Shown: positions 25,076-33,154 of the stretch, piece by piece
Layout: the number at the start of each line of letters is the position of its first letter
Numbering within the stretch: the stretch's first letter is position 1
Assembly (NCBI GenBank): GCA_963844205.1
Contig: CAWJNK010000001.1
Coordinates: 248,001-312,000, forward strand
Direction: 5' to 3'
Origin: DASSUW01 sp963844205
Lineage (GTDB): Bacteria; Actinomycetota; Thermoleophilia; Solirubrobacterales; Solirubrobacteraceae
DNA: 64,000 bases
The notes under the pieces: model-generated
What the model saw: the letters and a program-made list of their open reading frames with translations, nothing else
What the model was told of the DNA's origin: nothing
Databases searched by the model: none
Translations under genes and position numbers: made by a program

Positions 25076-25735
25076 TCAGTCCGTGAAGCGGTAGCCGACG
25101 CCCGGATCGGTGCGGACGTGCTGCGCGCCGATCTTGCGCCGTAGGTTCGCGATGTGCGTGCGCAGCACGGCCGTGTCGTTCGCGTACTCCGGCCCCCAGA
25201 CCTCGACCAGGAGGGCGCGATGGGTGAGCAGCCGCCCGCGGTTGTGGGCGAGCGTGCGCAGGAGGTCGAACTCGATCGGCGTGAGGTGGACCTCGTCGCC
25301 ATCGACGCGAACGACGCGGGCCGCGAGGTCGACCTCGAGCCCGTTCGAGCGGACGGTCGGCTCGTCCTCCGGCTGTCCGGCGCGCCGGAGCGCCGCCTGC
25401 AGGCGCGCGACGAGCTCGCGCGGCCCGAACGGCTTGGTCACGTAGTCGTCCGCCCCGGCCTCGAGCGCGCGGACCTTCTCCGACTCGTCGCCGACCGCGG
25501 ACAGCACGATGATCGGCATCTGGCTCCACTCGCGAAGGCGGCGCGTGACCTCCACCCCGTCGCCGTCGGGCAGCACGAGGTCGACGATCGCGGCGTCGGG
25601 CGGGCGGATCGCGGCGCGGTCGAGCGCTTCCTCGGCGGTTTCCGCGGGCACCGCCTCGTAGCCCGCCTCGCGCAGCACGACCCGTAGCGCCCGCACGATC
25701 TGCGGCTCGTCGTCGACCACCAACACGCGCGTCAT
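25076..25735 (-). CDS. kdpE: KdpE response regulator
   Basis: 219 residues, OmpR/PhoB type. Receiver: VDDEP acidic pocket, Asp52 in AIVDLVLPDGDG, Ser/Thr in IIVLSAVGDESEKV and Lys in DYVTKPFGP. Winged helix: VHLTPIEFDLLRTLAHNRGR, then VLRTHIANLRRKIG and DPGVGYRFTD. It starts within the last codons of the kinase gene (ATGA overlap), so the two are co-translated. Expected target: the kdp structural genes immediately downstream. Confidence 0.92.
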   Translation of the reverse strand: MTRVLVVDDEPQIVRALRVVLREAGYEAVPAETAEEALDRAAIRPPDAAIVDLVLPDGDGVEVTRRLREWSQMPIIVLSAVGDESEKVRALEAGADDYVTKPFGPRELVARLQAALRRAGQPEDEPTVRSNGLEVDLAARVVRVDGDEVHLTPIEFDLLRTLAHNRGRLLTHRALLVEVWGPEYANDTAVLRTHIANLRRKIGAQHVRTDPGVGYRFTD

Positions 25736-27075
25736 GCCGGTGTCTCAACGGCGGCCGGCAGCGGGAGGTCGACCACGAAAGAGGTCCCCTGACCGGGCAG
25801 CGACTCGACCCGAACGTGCCCGCCGTTCGCCTCCAGCAGCCCGCGCACGATCGCGAGGCCGAGGCCGGAGCCGTGCCCGCCAGCGCCCGGCCCGCGGTAG
25901 AACGGCGCGAAGATCCGCTCCTGCTCGACGAGCGGGATGCCCGGCCCCTGGTCGACCACCCGCAGAAGGATGCGGCCGCCGCTCACGCGGGCGCGCACCG
26001 ACACCGGCTGGTGATCGCCGTAGCGCAGCGCGTTCTCGATCAGGTTCGCGATCGCACGGCGGAGTTGGCCGGCGTCGGCGCGGATCAGCGGCAGGTCGGG
26101 CGCGATCGCCAGCTTCACCCGGTCCGCGGCGCCTGTGTCCTCGACCGCGGCGCGGATCACCTCGTCGAGTGAGCACCAGTCCTCGCGCGGCTCGGCGGTG
26201 CCGGCCTGGAGGCGCGAGAGGTCGAGCAGCTGGTCCACGAGCTGGGCGAGCCGTCGGCCCTCGTGCGCGATCGTGTCGGCCAGCTCGAGCCGGTCGTCGG
26301 CGTCCAGCGTCGGCGAGGCGAGCGCGTCGCCTGCGGCCACGATCGCGGTCAGCGGAGAGCGCAGGTCGTGCGAGACGGAGCGCAGCACGGCGGTCTTGAT
26401 CTCGTCGCTGCGGCGCAGCGCGCTCGTCTCCACCACCTCGCGGGTGAGTCGCTCGCGCTCGAGCGCCGCCCACAAGAGCGCCTCCAGCGCGGGCGCGATC
26501 CGCTCGCGCGCGACCTCCTCCGCGGCGGCCGGCACCATCAGCGTTCCGAGGTCGCCGAGCGGTACCGCGGCGCGCCGGTCGTCCCCGCCCACCGGCTCGA
26601 GCACGATGCTCGCCGAGTCGATCTGGAGGGCGTCGGCGATCCGCTTGGCCGCCGCGGCTAGCGCGCTCCGCGGCTCGGCCGATCCGAGGAGGAGCCGGGC
26701 GAGCTCGGCGGCGAGGTCGGCTTCCCGGCGCCGGCGGTCGGCCTCGACGGCGCGGGTGCGCGCGATCTCGGACAGGGTCGAGGCCACCACGGCCGCGACG
26801 AGGAACACGCCCAGCGCGACCCAGTTCTCGGCGTCGGCGATCGTGAAGCGGCCGGTCGGCTCGATGTGGAAGAAGTTGAACGCCGTCGCAGCGGCGACGC
26901 TCGTCGCCAGGCCGAGGCGCAGGCCCCAGACCGTCGAGACGAGCAGTACGGCCAGCAGGTACAGGACGCCCAGCGAGACCGACGGCGCGATCTCGCTCAG
27001 CGGGAACAGCAGCGCGGTCGTCAGCGCCACCGAGGCGGCGGCGACGAGGGCGCCGATGAGCGGCCTTCCGGCCAT
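25732..27075 (-). CDS. kdpD: KdpD C-terminal half: DUF4118 membrane sensor and histidine kinase
   Basis: 447 residues. Four N-terminal helices with the DUF4118 marker FNFFHIEPTGRF (67-78), as in the middle of full-length KdpD, are followed by a coiled linker, a GAF-like region (about 125-215), HisKA (LRSVSHDLRSPLTAI, His236) and the ATPase domain (NLIENALRYG, DQGPGIP, FAPFYRG, GSGLGLAIVRGLLEANGG). The KdpD N-terminal domain is missing and is encoded separately at 19342-20445. It heads a minus-strand run that goes on to kdpE and the structural genes. Confidence 0.9.
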   Translation of the reverse strand: MAGRPLIGALVAAASVALTTALLFPLSEIAPSVSLGVLYLLAVLLVSTVWGLRLGLATSVAAATAFNFFHIEPTGRFTIADAENWVALGVFLVAAVVASTLSEIARTRAVEADRRRREADLAAELARLLLGSAEPRSALAAAAKRIADALQIDSASIVLEPVGGDDRRAAVPLGDLGTLMVPAAAEEVARERIAPALEALLWAALERERLTREVVETSALRRSDEIKTAVLRSVSHDLRSPLTAIVAAGDALASPTLDADDRLELADTIAHEGRRLAQLVDQLLDLSRLQAGTAEPREDWCSLDEVIRAAVEDTGAADRVKLAIAPDLPLIRADAGQLRRAIANLIENALRYGDHQPVSVRARVSGGRILLRVVDQGPGIPLVEQERIFAPFYRGPGAGGHGSGLGLAIVRGLLEANGGHVRVESLPGQGTSFVVDLPLPAAVETPA

Positions 27076-27106
27076 GTGATCAGCGTACGCGCCCGTGCGG
27101 GCGGTT

Positions 27107-27565
27107 TCAGTGGGAGACCCAGGCGTCCTCGTCGCCGAGCATCGACCGTACGTGCTCGGGCAGCGTGCCGGCGACGACGTCGGCGAGCGTGACGGACTCG
27201 AGCACCGACCGCAGCGAGGCGCGCACGGCGATCCACACGTCCTTCATCGGCTCGGCGGTCCCGTTGAACGTGAGCGTCTCGGGCCGCACGCCCTGGACGC
27301 CCGCCAGCGGGCCGTCGATCGCGCGGATCACGTCGGCGAGCGTGACCTCACCGGCCGGCCGCGCGAGCCGGTAGCCGCCCTCGGCGCCGCGACGGCTGTC
27401 CACCAGCCCGGCGTGACGCAGCTGCATCAGGATGTTCTCCAGGAAGCGGAGCGGGATCGCCTGCGCGGTCGCGATCCGCTCGCCCTTCACCGGCTTCTCG
27501 TCGGGCGCGGCGGCGAGCTCGAGCGCCGCGCGGATCGCGTAGTCGGTCTTGGCGGAGACGCGCAC
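27107..27565 (-). CDS. Rrf2-family regulator of the sulfate operon (CymR-like)
   Basis: 152 residues from GTG 27565 (VRVSAKTDYAIRAALELA), ten bases after the cysA stop. Rrf2 features: YAIRAALEL helix, IPLRFLENILMQLRHAGLV recognition helix, SRRGAEGGYRLARPAGEVTLADVIRAIDGP wing (about 56-86). There is no cysteine anywhere, so it cannot hold an Fe-S cluster as IscR or NsrR do. CymR-type members, which work without a cluster and control cysteine and sulfur genes, are the better comparison. Its place at the end of a sulfate uptake operon supports that. Confidence 0.82.
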   Translation of the reverse strand: MRVSAKTDYAIRAALELAAAPDEKPVKGERIATAQAIPLRFLENILMQLRHAGLVDSRRGAEGGYRLARPAGEVTLADVIRAIDGPLAGVQGVRPETLTFNGTAEPMKDVWIAVRASLRSVLESVTLADVVAGTLPEHVRSMLGDEDAWVSH

Positions 27566-27575
27566 CCCGCGGAGA

Positions 27576-28544
27576 CTATGCGCTCGCGGGCTCGGGCTGC
27601 GCCCCTGTGGGATCGACGCGGATGTGGACGATCTGGCCTTCGACCAGCTCGAGCTCGTCGGCCTCCGTGCGCGAGAGCTGCGCGGTGAGGATGTCGCCCT
27701 CGGGCGGCAACAGCTCAACGCGAACCTCGAAGCCGAGCCGGATGATCCTCGTCACGACGGCCTGCTCGCTCGCCTCGCCGGCCTCGGTCAGCACCTGCAC
27801 GTCGTGCGGGCGTACGAGGCGATCGCCGACGCGCGTCACCGGCCCGACGAACGACATCACGAACGGCGTCGCGGGCTCGTCGTAGATCTGCGCCGGCGAC
27901 GCCGATTGCTCGATCCGCCCCTCGTTGACGACCACGATCTGCTCGGCGATCTCCATCGCCTCCTCCTGGTCGTGCGTGACGAAGATCGTCGTCACGTGCA
28001 CCTCGTCGTGCAGGCGGCGCAGCCAGGCGCGCAGCTCCTCGCGGACGCGGGCGTCGAGCGCGCCGAACGGCTCGTCGAGCAGCAGCACGCGCGGCTCGAC
28101 CGCCAGCGCGCGGGCGAGCGCCATGCGCTGGCGCTGGCCGCCGGAGAGCTGCGACGGGTAGCGCTTGCCGAGGTGCGCGAGGCCGACGAGCTCGAGCAGC
28201 TCGGCCACGCGCGCGTTGATCTCGGGCTTCGGGCGCTTCCGGACGGCGAGCCCGAACGCGACGTTGTCGGCCACCGTCATGTGCTTGAACGCGGCGTAGT
28301 GCTGGAACACGAAGCCGACCTCACGCGTGCGCGCGGGCTGGGTCGTGACGTCCTCGCCCTCGATCAGCACCTCGCCGGCGTCGGGCACCTCGAGCCCGGC
28401 GATGACGCGCAGGAGTGTGCTCTTGCCGCTGCCGGACGGCCCCAGGAGGGCGGTCAGCGAGCCGTCGGGCACGACGAGGTGGACGTCGTCGAGCGCGGTG
28501 TAGTCGCCGAACTGCTTCGTGATGTGGCGGGCCTCGATGGCCAC
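27576..28544 (-). CDS. cysA: Sulfate/thiosulfate ABC transporter ATP-binding protein
   Basis: 322 residues. Walker A GPSGSGKST, Q-loop FVFQHYAAFKHMT (the FKHMT form is typical of CysA), signature LSGGQRQRMALARALAV, Walker B LLLDEPFGALDARVR, switch FVTHDQEEAMEIA. A TOBE-like C-terminal domain starts with VRPHDVQVL. It follows cysW with one base between them. It powers sulfate uptake with CysT, CysW and the binding protein encoded upstream. Confidence 0.94.
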   Translation of the reverse strand: MAIEARHITKQFGDYTALDDVHLVVPDGSLTALLGPSGSGKSTLLRVIAGLEVPDAGEVLIEGEDVTTQPARTREVGFVFQHYAAFKHMTVADNVAFGLAVRKRPKPEINARVAELLELVGLAHLGKRYPSQLSGGQRQRMALARALAVEPRVLLLDEPFGALDARVREELRAWLRRLHDEVHVTTIFVTHDQEEAMEIAEQIVVVNEGRIEQSASPAQIYDEPATPFVMSFVGPVTRVGDRLVRPHDVQVLTEAGEASEQAVVTRIIRLGFEVRVELLPPEGDILTAQLSRTEADELELVEGQIVHIRVDPTGAQPEPASA

Positions 28545-28545
28545 G

Positions 28546-29370
28546 TCAGATCCTTCCGTGTCGTCGTTGCAGCAGGGTCATCAGCGCCAGCACCGTGACG
28601 CCGAGCAGCGCGAGCACCACGCCGGCGGCATAGGCGCCGGCGAGGTCCAGCGACTGGAAACGGTCCTCGACATAGAGCGTGAGCGTCTCCGTCCGCCCCT
28701 GGATCTTGCCGGACACGACGGCGACGGCACCGAACTCGCCGATCGCGCGCGCCGTGGAGAGGATGATGCCGTAGGTCAGCCCCCACCGGATGGTGGGCAG
28801 CGTGATCCGCCAGAACACCTGCCAGCCGCGCGCGCCGAGCGTGCTCGCCGCCTGCTCCTGGTCGGTGCCCTCCTCCTCCAGCACGGGCAGCACCTCGCGC
28901 ACGACGAACGGGAGCGAGATGAAGATCGTGGCCAGGACCATGCCGGGCATCGAGAAGATCACCTCGGTCGAGCCGAACCAGCCGTCGCGGCCCCACACGA
29001 GGATCAGCGCGAGGCCGACGATCACCGGCGAGACCGCGAACGGGAGGTCGATCAGCGTGTCGAGGATCCGCTTGCCGCGGAAGTCGTAGCGGGCCAGCAC
29101 CCACGCGGTGAGCACGCCGAAGACCGCGTTCAGCGGCACGGCGATCAGCGCGATCGTGATCGTGAGGTAGAACGCGTGCTGGGCGGGCGGCGTGGTGACG
29201 GCGGCCCAGGCGGCGGCGAAGCCGTCCTCGAACGCGCGGTAGAAGACCATCGCCACGGGGACGACGAGCAGGGCGGCGAGGTAGAACAGCGCGATGCTTC
29301 GCAAAAGTAACGTCGCCGAAGGCGAGCGCGACGAAGGAGCCTCTCGCCTGGCAGGCGAAACCGTTTTCAT
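28546..29370 (-). CDS. cysW: Sulfate ABC transporter permease CysW
   Basis: 274 residues, six helices. The coupling motif is EEEGTDQEQAASTLGARGWQVFWRITLP (the EAA loop, about 159-186). It has GEFGAVAVVSGKIQGRTETLTLYVE and ends LLQRRHGRI, all CysW-like. ATG 29370 overlaps the cysT stop. The first 25 codons are Ser/Arg/Ala-rich and contain two short palindromes at DNA level (29311-29333 and 29344-29358), which is odd for this position. Confidence 0.93.
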   Translation of the reverse strand: MKTVSPARREAPSSRSPSATLLLRSIALFYLAALLVVPVAMVFYRAFEDGFAAAWAAVTTPPAQHAFYLTITIALIAVPLNAVFGVLTAWVLARYDFRGKRILDTLIDLPFAVSPVIVGLALILVWGRDGWFGSTEVIFSMPGMVLATIFISLPFVVREVLPVLEEEGTDQEQAASTLGARGWQVFWRITLPTIRWGLTYGIILSTARAIGEFGAVAVVSGKIQGRTETLTLYVEDRFQSLDLAGAYAAGVVLALLGVTVLALMTLLQRRHGRI

Positions 29371-30059
29371 CGCACGATCCCCCTTCGCGCGACGAACGAG
29401 ATGCCGAGCAGCACCAGGAACGAGACGAACAGCAGCAGAACGGACACCGCGGCGGCGCCGTTCGTGTTGCCGCTCTCGATCTGCCCGTAGACGAGCACCG
29501 AGGCGACCTCGGTCTTGTAGGGCAGGTTGCCGCTGATCAGCACGATCGAGCCGAACTCGCCGACGGCGCGGCCGAACGCGAGGCCGACGCCGGCCAGCAT
29601 CGCCGGCCGCAGCGCGGGCAGGATGATGCGGCGGAAGATCGTCCACGGCTTGGCGCCGAGCGACTCCGCGGCCTCCTCCGCCTCCCGCTCGAGCCCCATC
29701 AGCACCGGCTGGACGGCGCGGACGACGAACGGCAGCGTCACGAACAGCAGCGCGAGCAGCACCGCCGCGCGGGTGTACGCGACGTTGACGCCGACCGGCC
29801 CGTTCGGCCCGTACAGCGCGAGCAGCACGAGGCCGGCCACGATCGTCGGCAGCGCGAACGGCAGGTCGATCAGCCCGTTGACGATCCGCTTGCCCGGGAA
29901 CTGGTCGCGCACCAGCACCCACGCGATCAGCGTCCCGATGACGGCGTTGATGGCGGCCACGAGCAGGGAGACGATCAGCGTCAGGCGGATCGCGGCGACC
30001 GCCTGCGGGGCGGTCACGGCGTCCCAGAACGCGCCGACGCCGTCCTCGAAGGACTGCAC
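29367..30059 (-). CDS. cysT: Sulfate ABC transporter permease CysT (true start upstream, unclear)
   Basis: From GTG 30059 the product has 230 residues with the EAA loop LEREAEEAAESLGAKPWTIFRR and GEFGSIVLISGNLPYKTEVAS, both CysT-like. That start would delete the first helix. The same frame continues upstream with family-typical sequence up to the binding-protein stop (RRRARSHAIGGPLIAGG and SVAWLTLIVLIPLAAVV). That stretch contains no ATG, GTG or TTG. The real start is probably a rare codon (a CTG at 30200 or another in that stretch), or an indel hides it. Confidence 0.85.
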   Translation of the reverse strand: MQSFEDGVGAFWDAVTAPQAVAAIRLTLIVSLLVAAINAVIGTLIAWVLVRDQFPGKRIVNGLIDLPFALPTIVAGLVLLALYGPNGPVGVNVAYTRAAVLLALLFVTLPFVVRAVQPVLMGLEREAEEAAESLGAKPWTIFRRIILPALRPAMLAGVGLAFGRAVGEFGSIVLISGNLPYKTEVASVLVYGQIESGNTNGAAAVSVLLLFVSFLVLLGISFVARRGIVR

Positions 30060-30189
30060 GACGACGGCGGCGAGCGGGATCAGGACGATGAGGGTGAGCC
30101 ACGCAACCGAAAGGCCGCCCGCGATGAGCGGCCCTCCGATGGCATGGCTCCGGGCCCGGCGGCGCGGAAGCCGTCCGGCGGTGGTCGCG

Positions 30190-31215
30190 TCAGCCGGCAG
30201 TGGAGACCCCCAGGTCGCGCTCGATGTCGGCCACGGAGCCCTTGTCCGCGTCGAAGAACTCGTCGTTGACCTTCGACCAGCCGCCGAACTCGTCGATCGT
30301 GAACAGGTCCTTCGGCGTCGGGAACGTGCTCTCGTCCACGAGGTCGGGGAGCACGGAGCGGTAGCCCTTGGACGCGTAGATCTCCTGCGCCTCGGGGGTC
30401 ACGAGCCAGTCGAGGAACGCCTTCGCCTGGTCAGGGTTGTCGGACTCCGTGGTCACCGCCGCCGGGTTCTGGATCAGGATCGTCTGATCCGGGACCACGT
30501 AGTCGAGCTCGATGCCCGCCTTCTGGGCGGTGATCGCCTCGTTCTCGTACGAGAGCAGGACGTCGCCCTTGCCGCCGGCGAACGTCTGGAGCGCCTCGCG
30601 CGCCGACTTGTCCTGAACCGGCGTGTTGGCGAGGACCTTGTGGAGGAACTCGAGCGCCTCCTCGGGCGACTTGCCCTGGGCGGTCTGGGAGCCGTACGCG
30701 GCCATCAGGTTCCACTTGGCGCCACCGGACGTGAACGGGTTCGGCGTGATGACCTCGACGCCGTCCTCGACGATGTCGTCCCACGCCTTGATGTTCTTCG
30801 GGTTGCCCTTGCGGACGGCGAAGACGACGACCGAGTTGGTGACGAAGCCGTCGGTCGACGTCTTGGCCCAGTTGGCGTCGACGAGGCCGGGCTCGACGAG
30901 CTTGTCCACGTCGGGGGCCAGCGAGAGCGCGACGATGTCCGCGGGCAGCCCGCTCGCGACCGCGCGCGACTGGTCGCCGGAGGCGCCGTAGGACTGGTCG
31001 AAGCTGACGCCCTTGCCTTCGGACGTCTTCTGGAAGGCCGGGATCAGATCCTCGTACGCCTCCTTCGGCGTCGAGTAGGCGACGAGCGAGAGCTTCGCGC
31101 CGCCACCGGACGCGGCGGCATCACCCTCCCCCGCCGGTCCGCCGCAGCCCGCCGCCACCACTGGGAGGAGGAGGAGGGCCAGGGCGGCGGCGAGCCGCGA
31201 CGAACGTGTGGTCAT
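30190..31215 (-). CDS. Sulfate ABC transporter substrate-binding lipoprotein
   Basis: 341 residues from the ATG at 31215. GGAG lies 11 bases upstream; two in-frame ATGs at 31230 and 31245 are less likely. A signal peptide ends in the lipobox VVAAGC (Cys24). The mature part is Sbp/CysP-like: LSLVAYSTPKEAYEDLIPAF, FDQSYGASGDQSRAVASGLPADIV, VITPNPFTSGGAKWNLMAAYG and TFAGGKGDVLLSYENEAI. It captures sulfate or thiosulfate outside the membrane and delivers it to CysT/CysW. It is the first gene of the operon. Confidence 0.93.
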   Translation of the reverse strand: MTTRSSRLAAALALLLLPVVAAGCGGPAGEGDAAASGGGAKLSLVAYSTPKEAYEDLIPAFQKTSEGKGVSFDQSYGASGDQSRAVASGLPADIVALSLAPDVDKLVEPGLVDANWAKTSTDGFVTNSVVVFAVRKGNPKNIKAWDDIVEDGVEVITPNPFTSGGAKWNLMAAYGSQTAQGKSPEEALEFLHKVLANTPVQDKSAREALQTFAGGKGDVLLSYENEAITAQKAGIELDYVVPDQTILIQNPAAVTTESDNPDQAKAFLDWLVTPEAQEIYASKGYRSVLPDLVDESTFPTPKDLFTIDEFGGWSKVNDEFFDADKGSVADIERDLGVSTAG

Positions 31216-31245
31216 GAACACAATCTCCATCGGTTTGATCAACAT

Positions 31246-31285
31246 TTCCCGCAGGCATTATGCACTAACCCGGTCGGGAACGTGC
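31246..31285 (-). promoter_or_regulatory. Likely promoter region of the sulfate operon
   Basis: The gap between modC (which ends at 31297) and the binding-protein gene holds the AT-rich minus-strand stretch TTAGTGCATAATG, with CATAAT as a -10 candidate about 45 bases before ATG 31215. It is preceded by TTCCCG at -35-like spacing. Rrf2 control is plausible but I see no clear operator. Confidence 0.35.
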
Positions 31286-31296
31286 GCGAACCCCTC

Positions 31297-32400
31297 CTAC
31301 GACAACGGGAGGAGCCGCGTTGCCGTGGCCTTCCACGTCGCGACGACCCGCTCGCCGGGCGTGAGATGGAGCCCTTGCACGGCCAGCTCGGTGAGCTCCG
31401 CGGTCAGCGGCTGGGGCGTCGCGAGGCCGACCCGGACGCGGTTGCCGACCGCGGTCACGGAAACGACCTCGACGTCGAGGTGGTTGCGCGCCGAGCCGGG
31501 GTTTATGGCCCCGGCGGGCGCAATCGCGATGTCCCACGGGTAGACGGTCACCGCGACCGGGCCGTAGGCGTCCTCCGGCGAGGACACCTCCCCCCCGCCG
31601 TCGAGCTGCACGCGCGTCAGCCCGGCCGCGCCGGCCGACGCCGTCCCGGTGAGCACGACCGCGCCCGTGAAGTCGGCCACGAACGGCGACGCCGGGGCCG
31701 CCGCCAGCCGCCCGGCGGTACCGATCTGCACGATCCGGCCGGCGTCCATGATCCCCACGCGGTCGCCCAGCAGCGCCGCCTCCTGGAAGTCGTGCGTGAC
31801 GAGCAGGGCCGGGACGCCGGCCTCGTGCAGGACCGTCGCCAGCTCGCGCGACGCCGCGGCCCGGGTGCGCGCGTCGAGCGCGGAGAGCGGCTCGTCGAGG
31901 AGCAGCGCGCGCGGCTGCACCGCCAGCGCTCGCGCGACCGCGACGCGCTGGCGCTCGCCTCCCGACAACGTCCGCGGCCGGGCGTCGGCACGCGCGGCGA
32001 GCCCGAACCGGGCGAGCAGCTCGTGCGCGCGCTTCCGCCGCTCCGCCCGCGGCCCGCGCACGCCATACGCCACGTTCTGCCACGCGCTGAGGTGCGGGAA
32101 CAGCGCGTAGTCCTGGAACACGTAGCCGCAGCGCCGCTCCTCGGGCGGCACGTCGACGCCGTTCGCGCAATCGAGCCAGACCTCGCCGCCGCAGACGATC
32201 CGCCCTACGCGCGGCCGCAGGAGCCCCGCGATGACCCGCAGGACGCTGCTCTTGCCGGCCCCCGAGGGGCCCGCGATCGCCACGCACTCGCCGGCCGCGA
32301 CCTCCAGCCCGACATCGAGCCGGATATCGCCGAGCTCGGTCTCAGCCGTGACGGAGAGCCGGACATCGCCGGGCTCGGGCTCAGTCGTGATGGAGAGCAC
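31297..32400 (-). CDS. modC: Molybdate ABC transporter ATP-binding protein
   Basis: 367 residues from GTG 32400, which lies inside the last codons of modB (20-base overlap). Walker A GPSGAGKSSVLR, Q-loop GYVFQDYALFPHLSAWQNVAYG, signature LSGGERQRVAVARALA, Walker B LLLDEPLSALDARTR, switch VTHDFQEAALLGDR. A C-terminal TOBE/Mop-like domain follows (RNHLDVEVVSVTAVGNRVRVGL). The first 28 residues contain two copies of a 13-codon tandem duplication (SITTEPEPGDVRL and SVTAETELGDIRL), so the N-terminal strand of the ABC domain is repeated. Confidence 0.93.
   Translation of the reverse strand: MLSITTEPEPGDVRLSVTAETELGDIRLDVGLEVAAGECVAIAGPSGAGKSSVLRVIAGLLRPRVGRIVCGGEVWLDCANGVDVPPEERRCGYVFQDYALFPHLSAWQNVAYGVRGPRAERRKRAHELLARFGLAARADARPRTLSGGERQRVAVARALAVQPRALLLDEPLSALDARTRAAASRELATVLHEAGVPALLVTHDFQEAALLGDRVGIMDAGRIVQIGTAGRLAAAPASPFVADFTGAVVLTGTASAGAAGLTRVQLDGGGEVSSPEDAYGPVAVTVYPWDIAIAPAGAINPGSARNHLDVEVVSVTAVGNRVRVGLATPQPLTAELTELAVQGLHLTPGERVVATWKATATRLLPLS
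32317..32394. repeat. Tandem 39-bp duplication at the modB/modC junction
   Basis: Two directly adjacent 39-bp copies, 32317-32355 and 32356-32394, match at 34 of 39 positions. They encode 13 residues twice at the modC N-terminus, and the second copy spans the modB stop codon region. Confidence 0.85.
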
Positions 32401-33154
32401 TGCCTTCGACGAACTTGACCGACAGCAGGATCGCGGCCGAGACAGCGACGAGGACCGCGGACAGCGCGAGCGCGGCGTCGAAGTCCGTCGCGAAGCGCTC
32501 GTAGATGGCCAGTGGTGCGGTCTGGGTGATACCGGCCAGCGACCCGGCGAACATGAGCGTGGCACCGAACTCGCCCAGCGCCCGCCCGAACGCGAGCGCT
32601 CCGCCGGTCAGGAGCCCGGGCGCCGCGGTCGGGATGGCCACGCGCGCGAAGGTCCGCGTGGGCGAGGCGCCGAGCGTGCGGGAGGCCTCGAGCCAGCTCG
32701 GGTCGAGCGCGCCGAACGCGGCCTGGGCCTGGCGCAGGTAGTACGGCGAGGCGACGAACGTGAGCGCGACCACCACTCCCGCGGTCTCGAACGTGAGGCG
32801 AACGCCGGCGTCCTCGATCGCGCTGCCGAGGATGCCCGACGGCCCAACCGCGGCCAGCAGCGCGATCCCCGCCACCGCCGGCGGCAGCACGAGCGGCAGC
32901 TCGATCAGCGTGATCACCAGCGCACGGCCGCGGAAGCGACGCGTGGCGAGCAGGTAGGCGGCCGGCGTCCCGACCACGACGATGATCGCCAGCGCGATCA
33001 GGCTGGTCTTCAGGCTGAGCCCGAGCGCGTCGAGCGCGCCCGGCTCGCCGAGCGCGTCGAGCAGCTCGCCGGGCGGGCTGTCGAGGAAGATCGCCAGCAC
33101 CGGCAGTACGAGGAACCCGAGCGCCAATCCCAGCGGCGCCACGAACCACCTCAT
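32381..33154 (-). CDS. modB: Molybdate ABC transporter permease
   Basis: 257 residues from the ATG at 33154, which overlaps the modA stop. MRWFVAPLGLALGFLVLPVL is the first helix. The EAA loop is LDPSWLEASRTLGASPTRTFARVAIP (about 168-193), and RALGEFGATLMFAGSLAGITQTAPLAIY is a strong ModB-type motif. The frame is open a little upstream of 33154, but that part is Arg-rich and lies within modA. It forms the membrane channel with modA and modC. Confidence 0.93.
   Translation of the reverse strand: MRWFVAPLGLALGFLVLPVLAIFLDSPPGELLDALGEPGALDALGLSLKTSLIALAIIVVVGTPAAYLLATRRFRGRALVITLIELPLVLPPAVAGIALLAAVGPSGILGSAIEDAGVRLTFETAGVVVALTFVASPYYLRQAQAAFGALDPSWLEASRTLGASPTRTFARVAIPTAAPGLLTGGALAFGRALGEFGATLMFAGSLAGITQTAPLAIYERFATDFDAALALSAVLVAVSAAILLSVKFVEGSALHHD

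Noticed and set aside
29527..32418. 963-residue open frame on the plus strand
   Set aside because: It crosses five genes that have clear ABC-transporter motifs on the minus strand. The translation has no domain and shifts character at each gene border.
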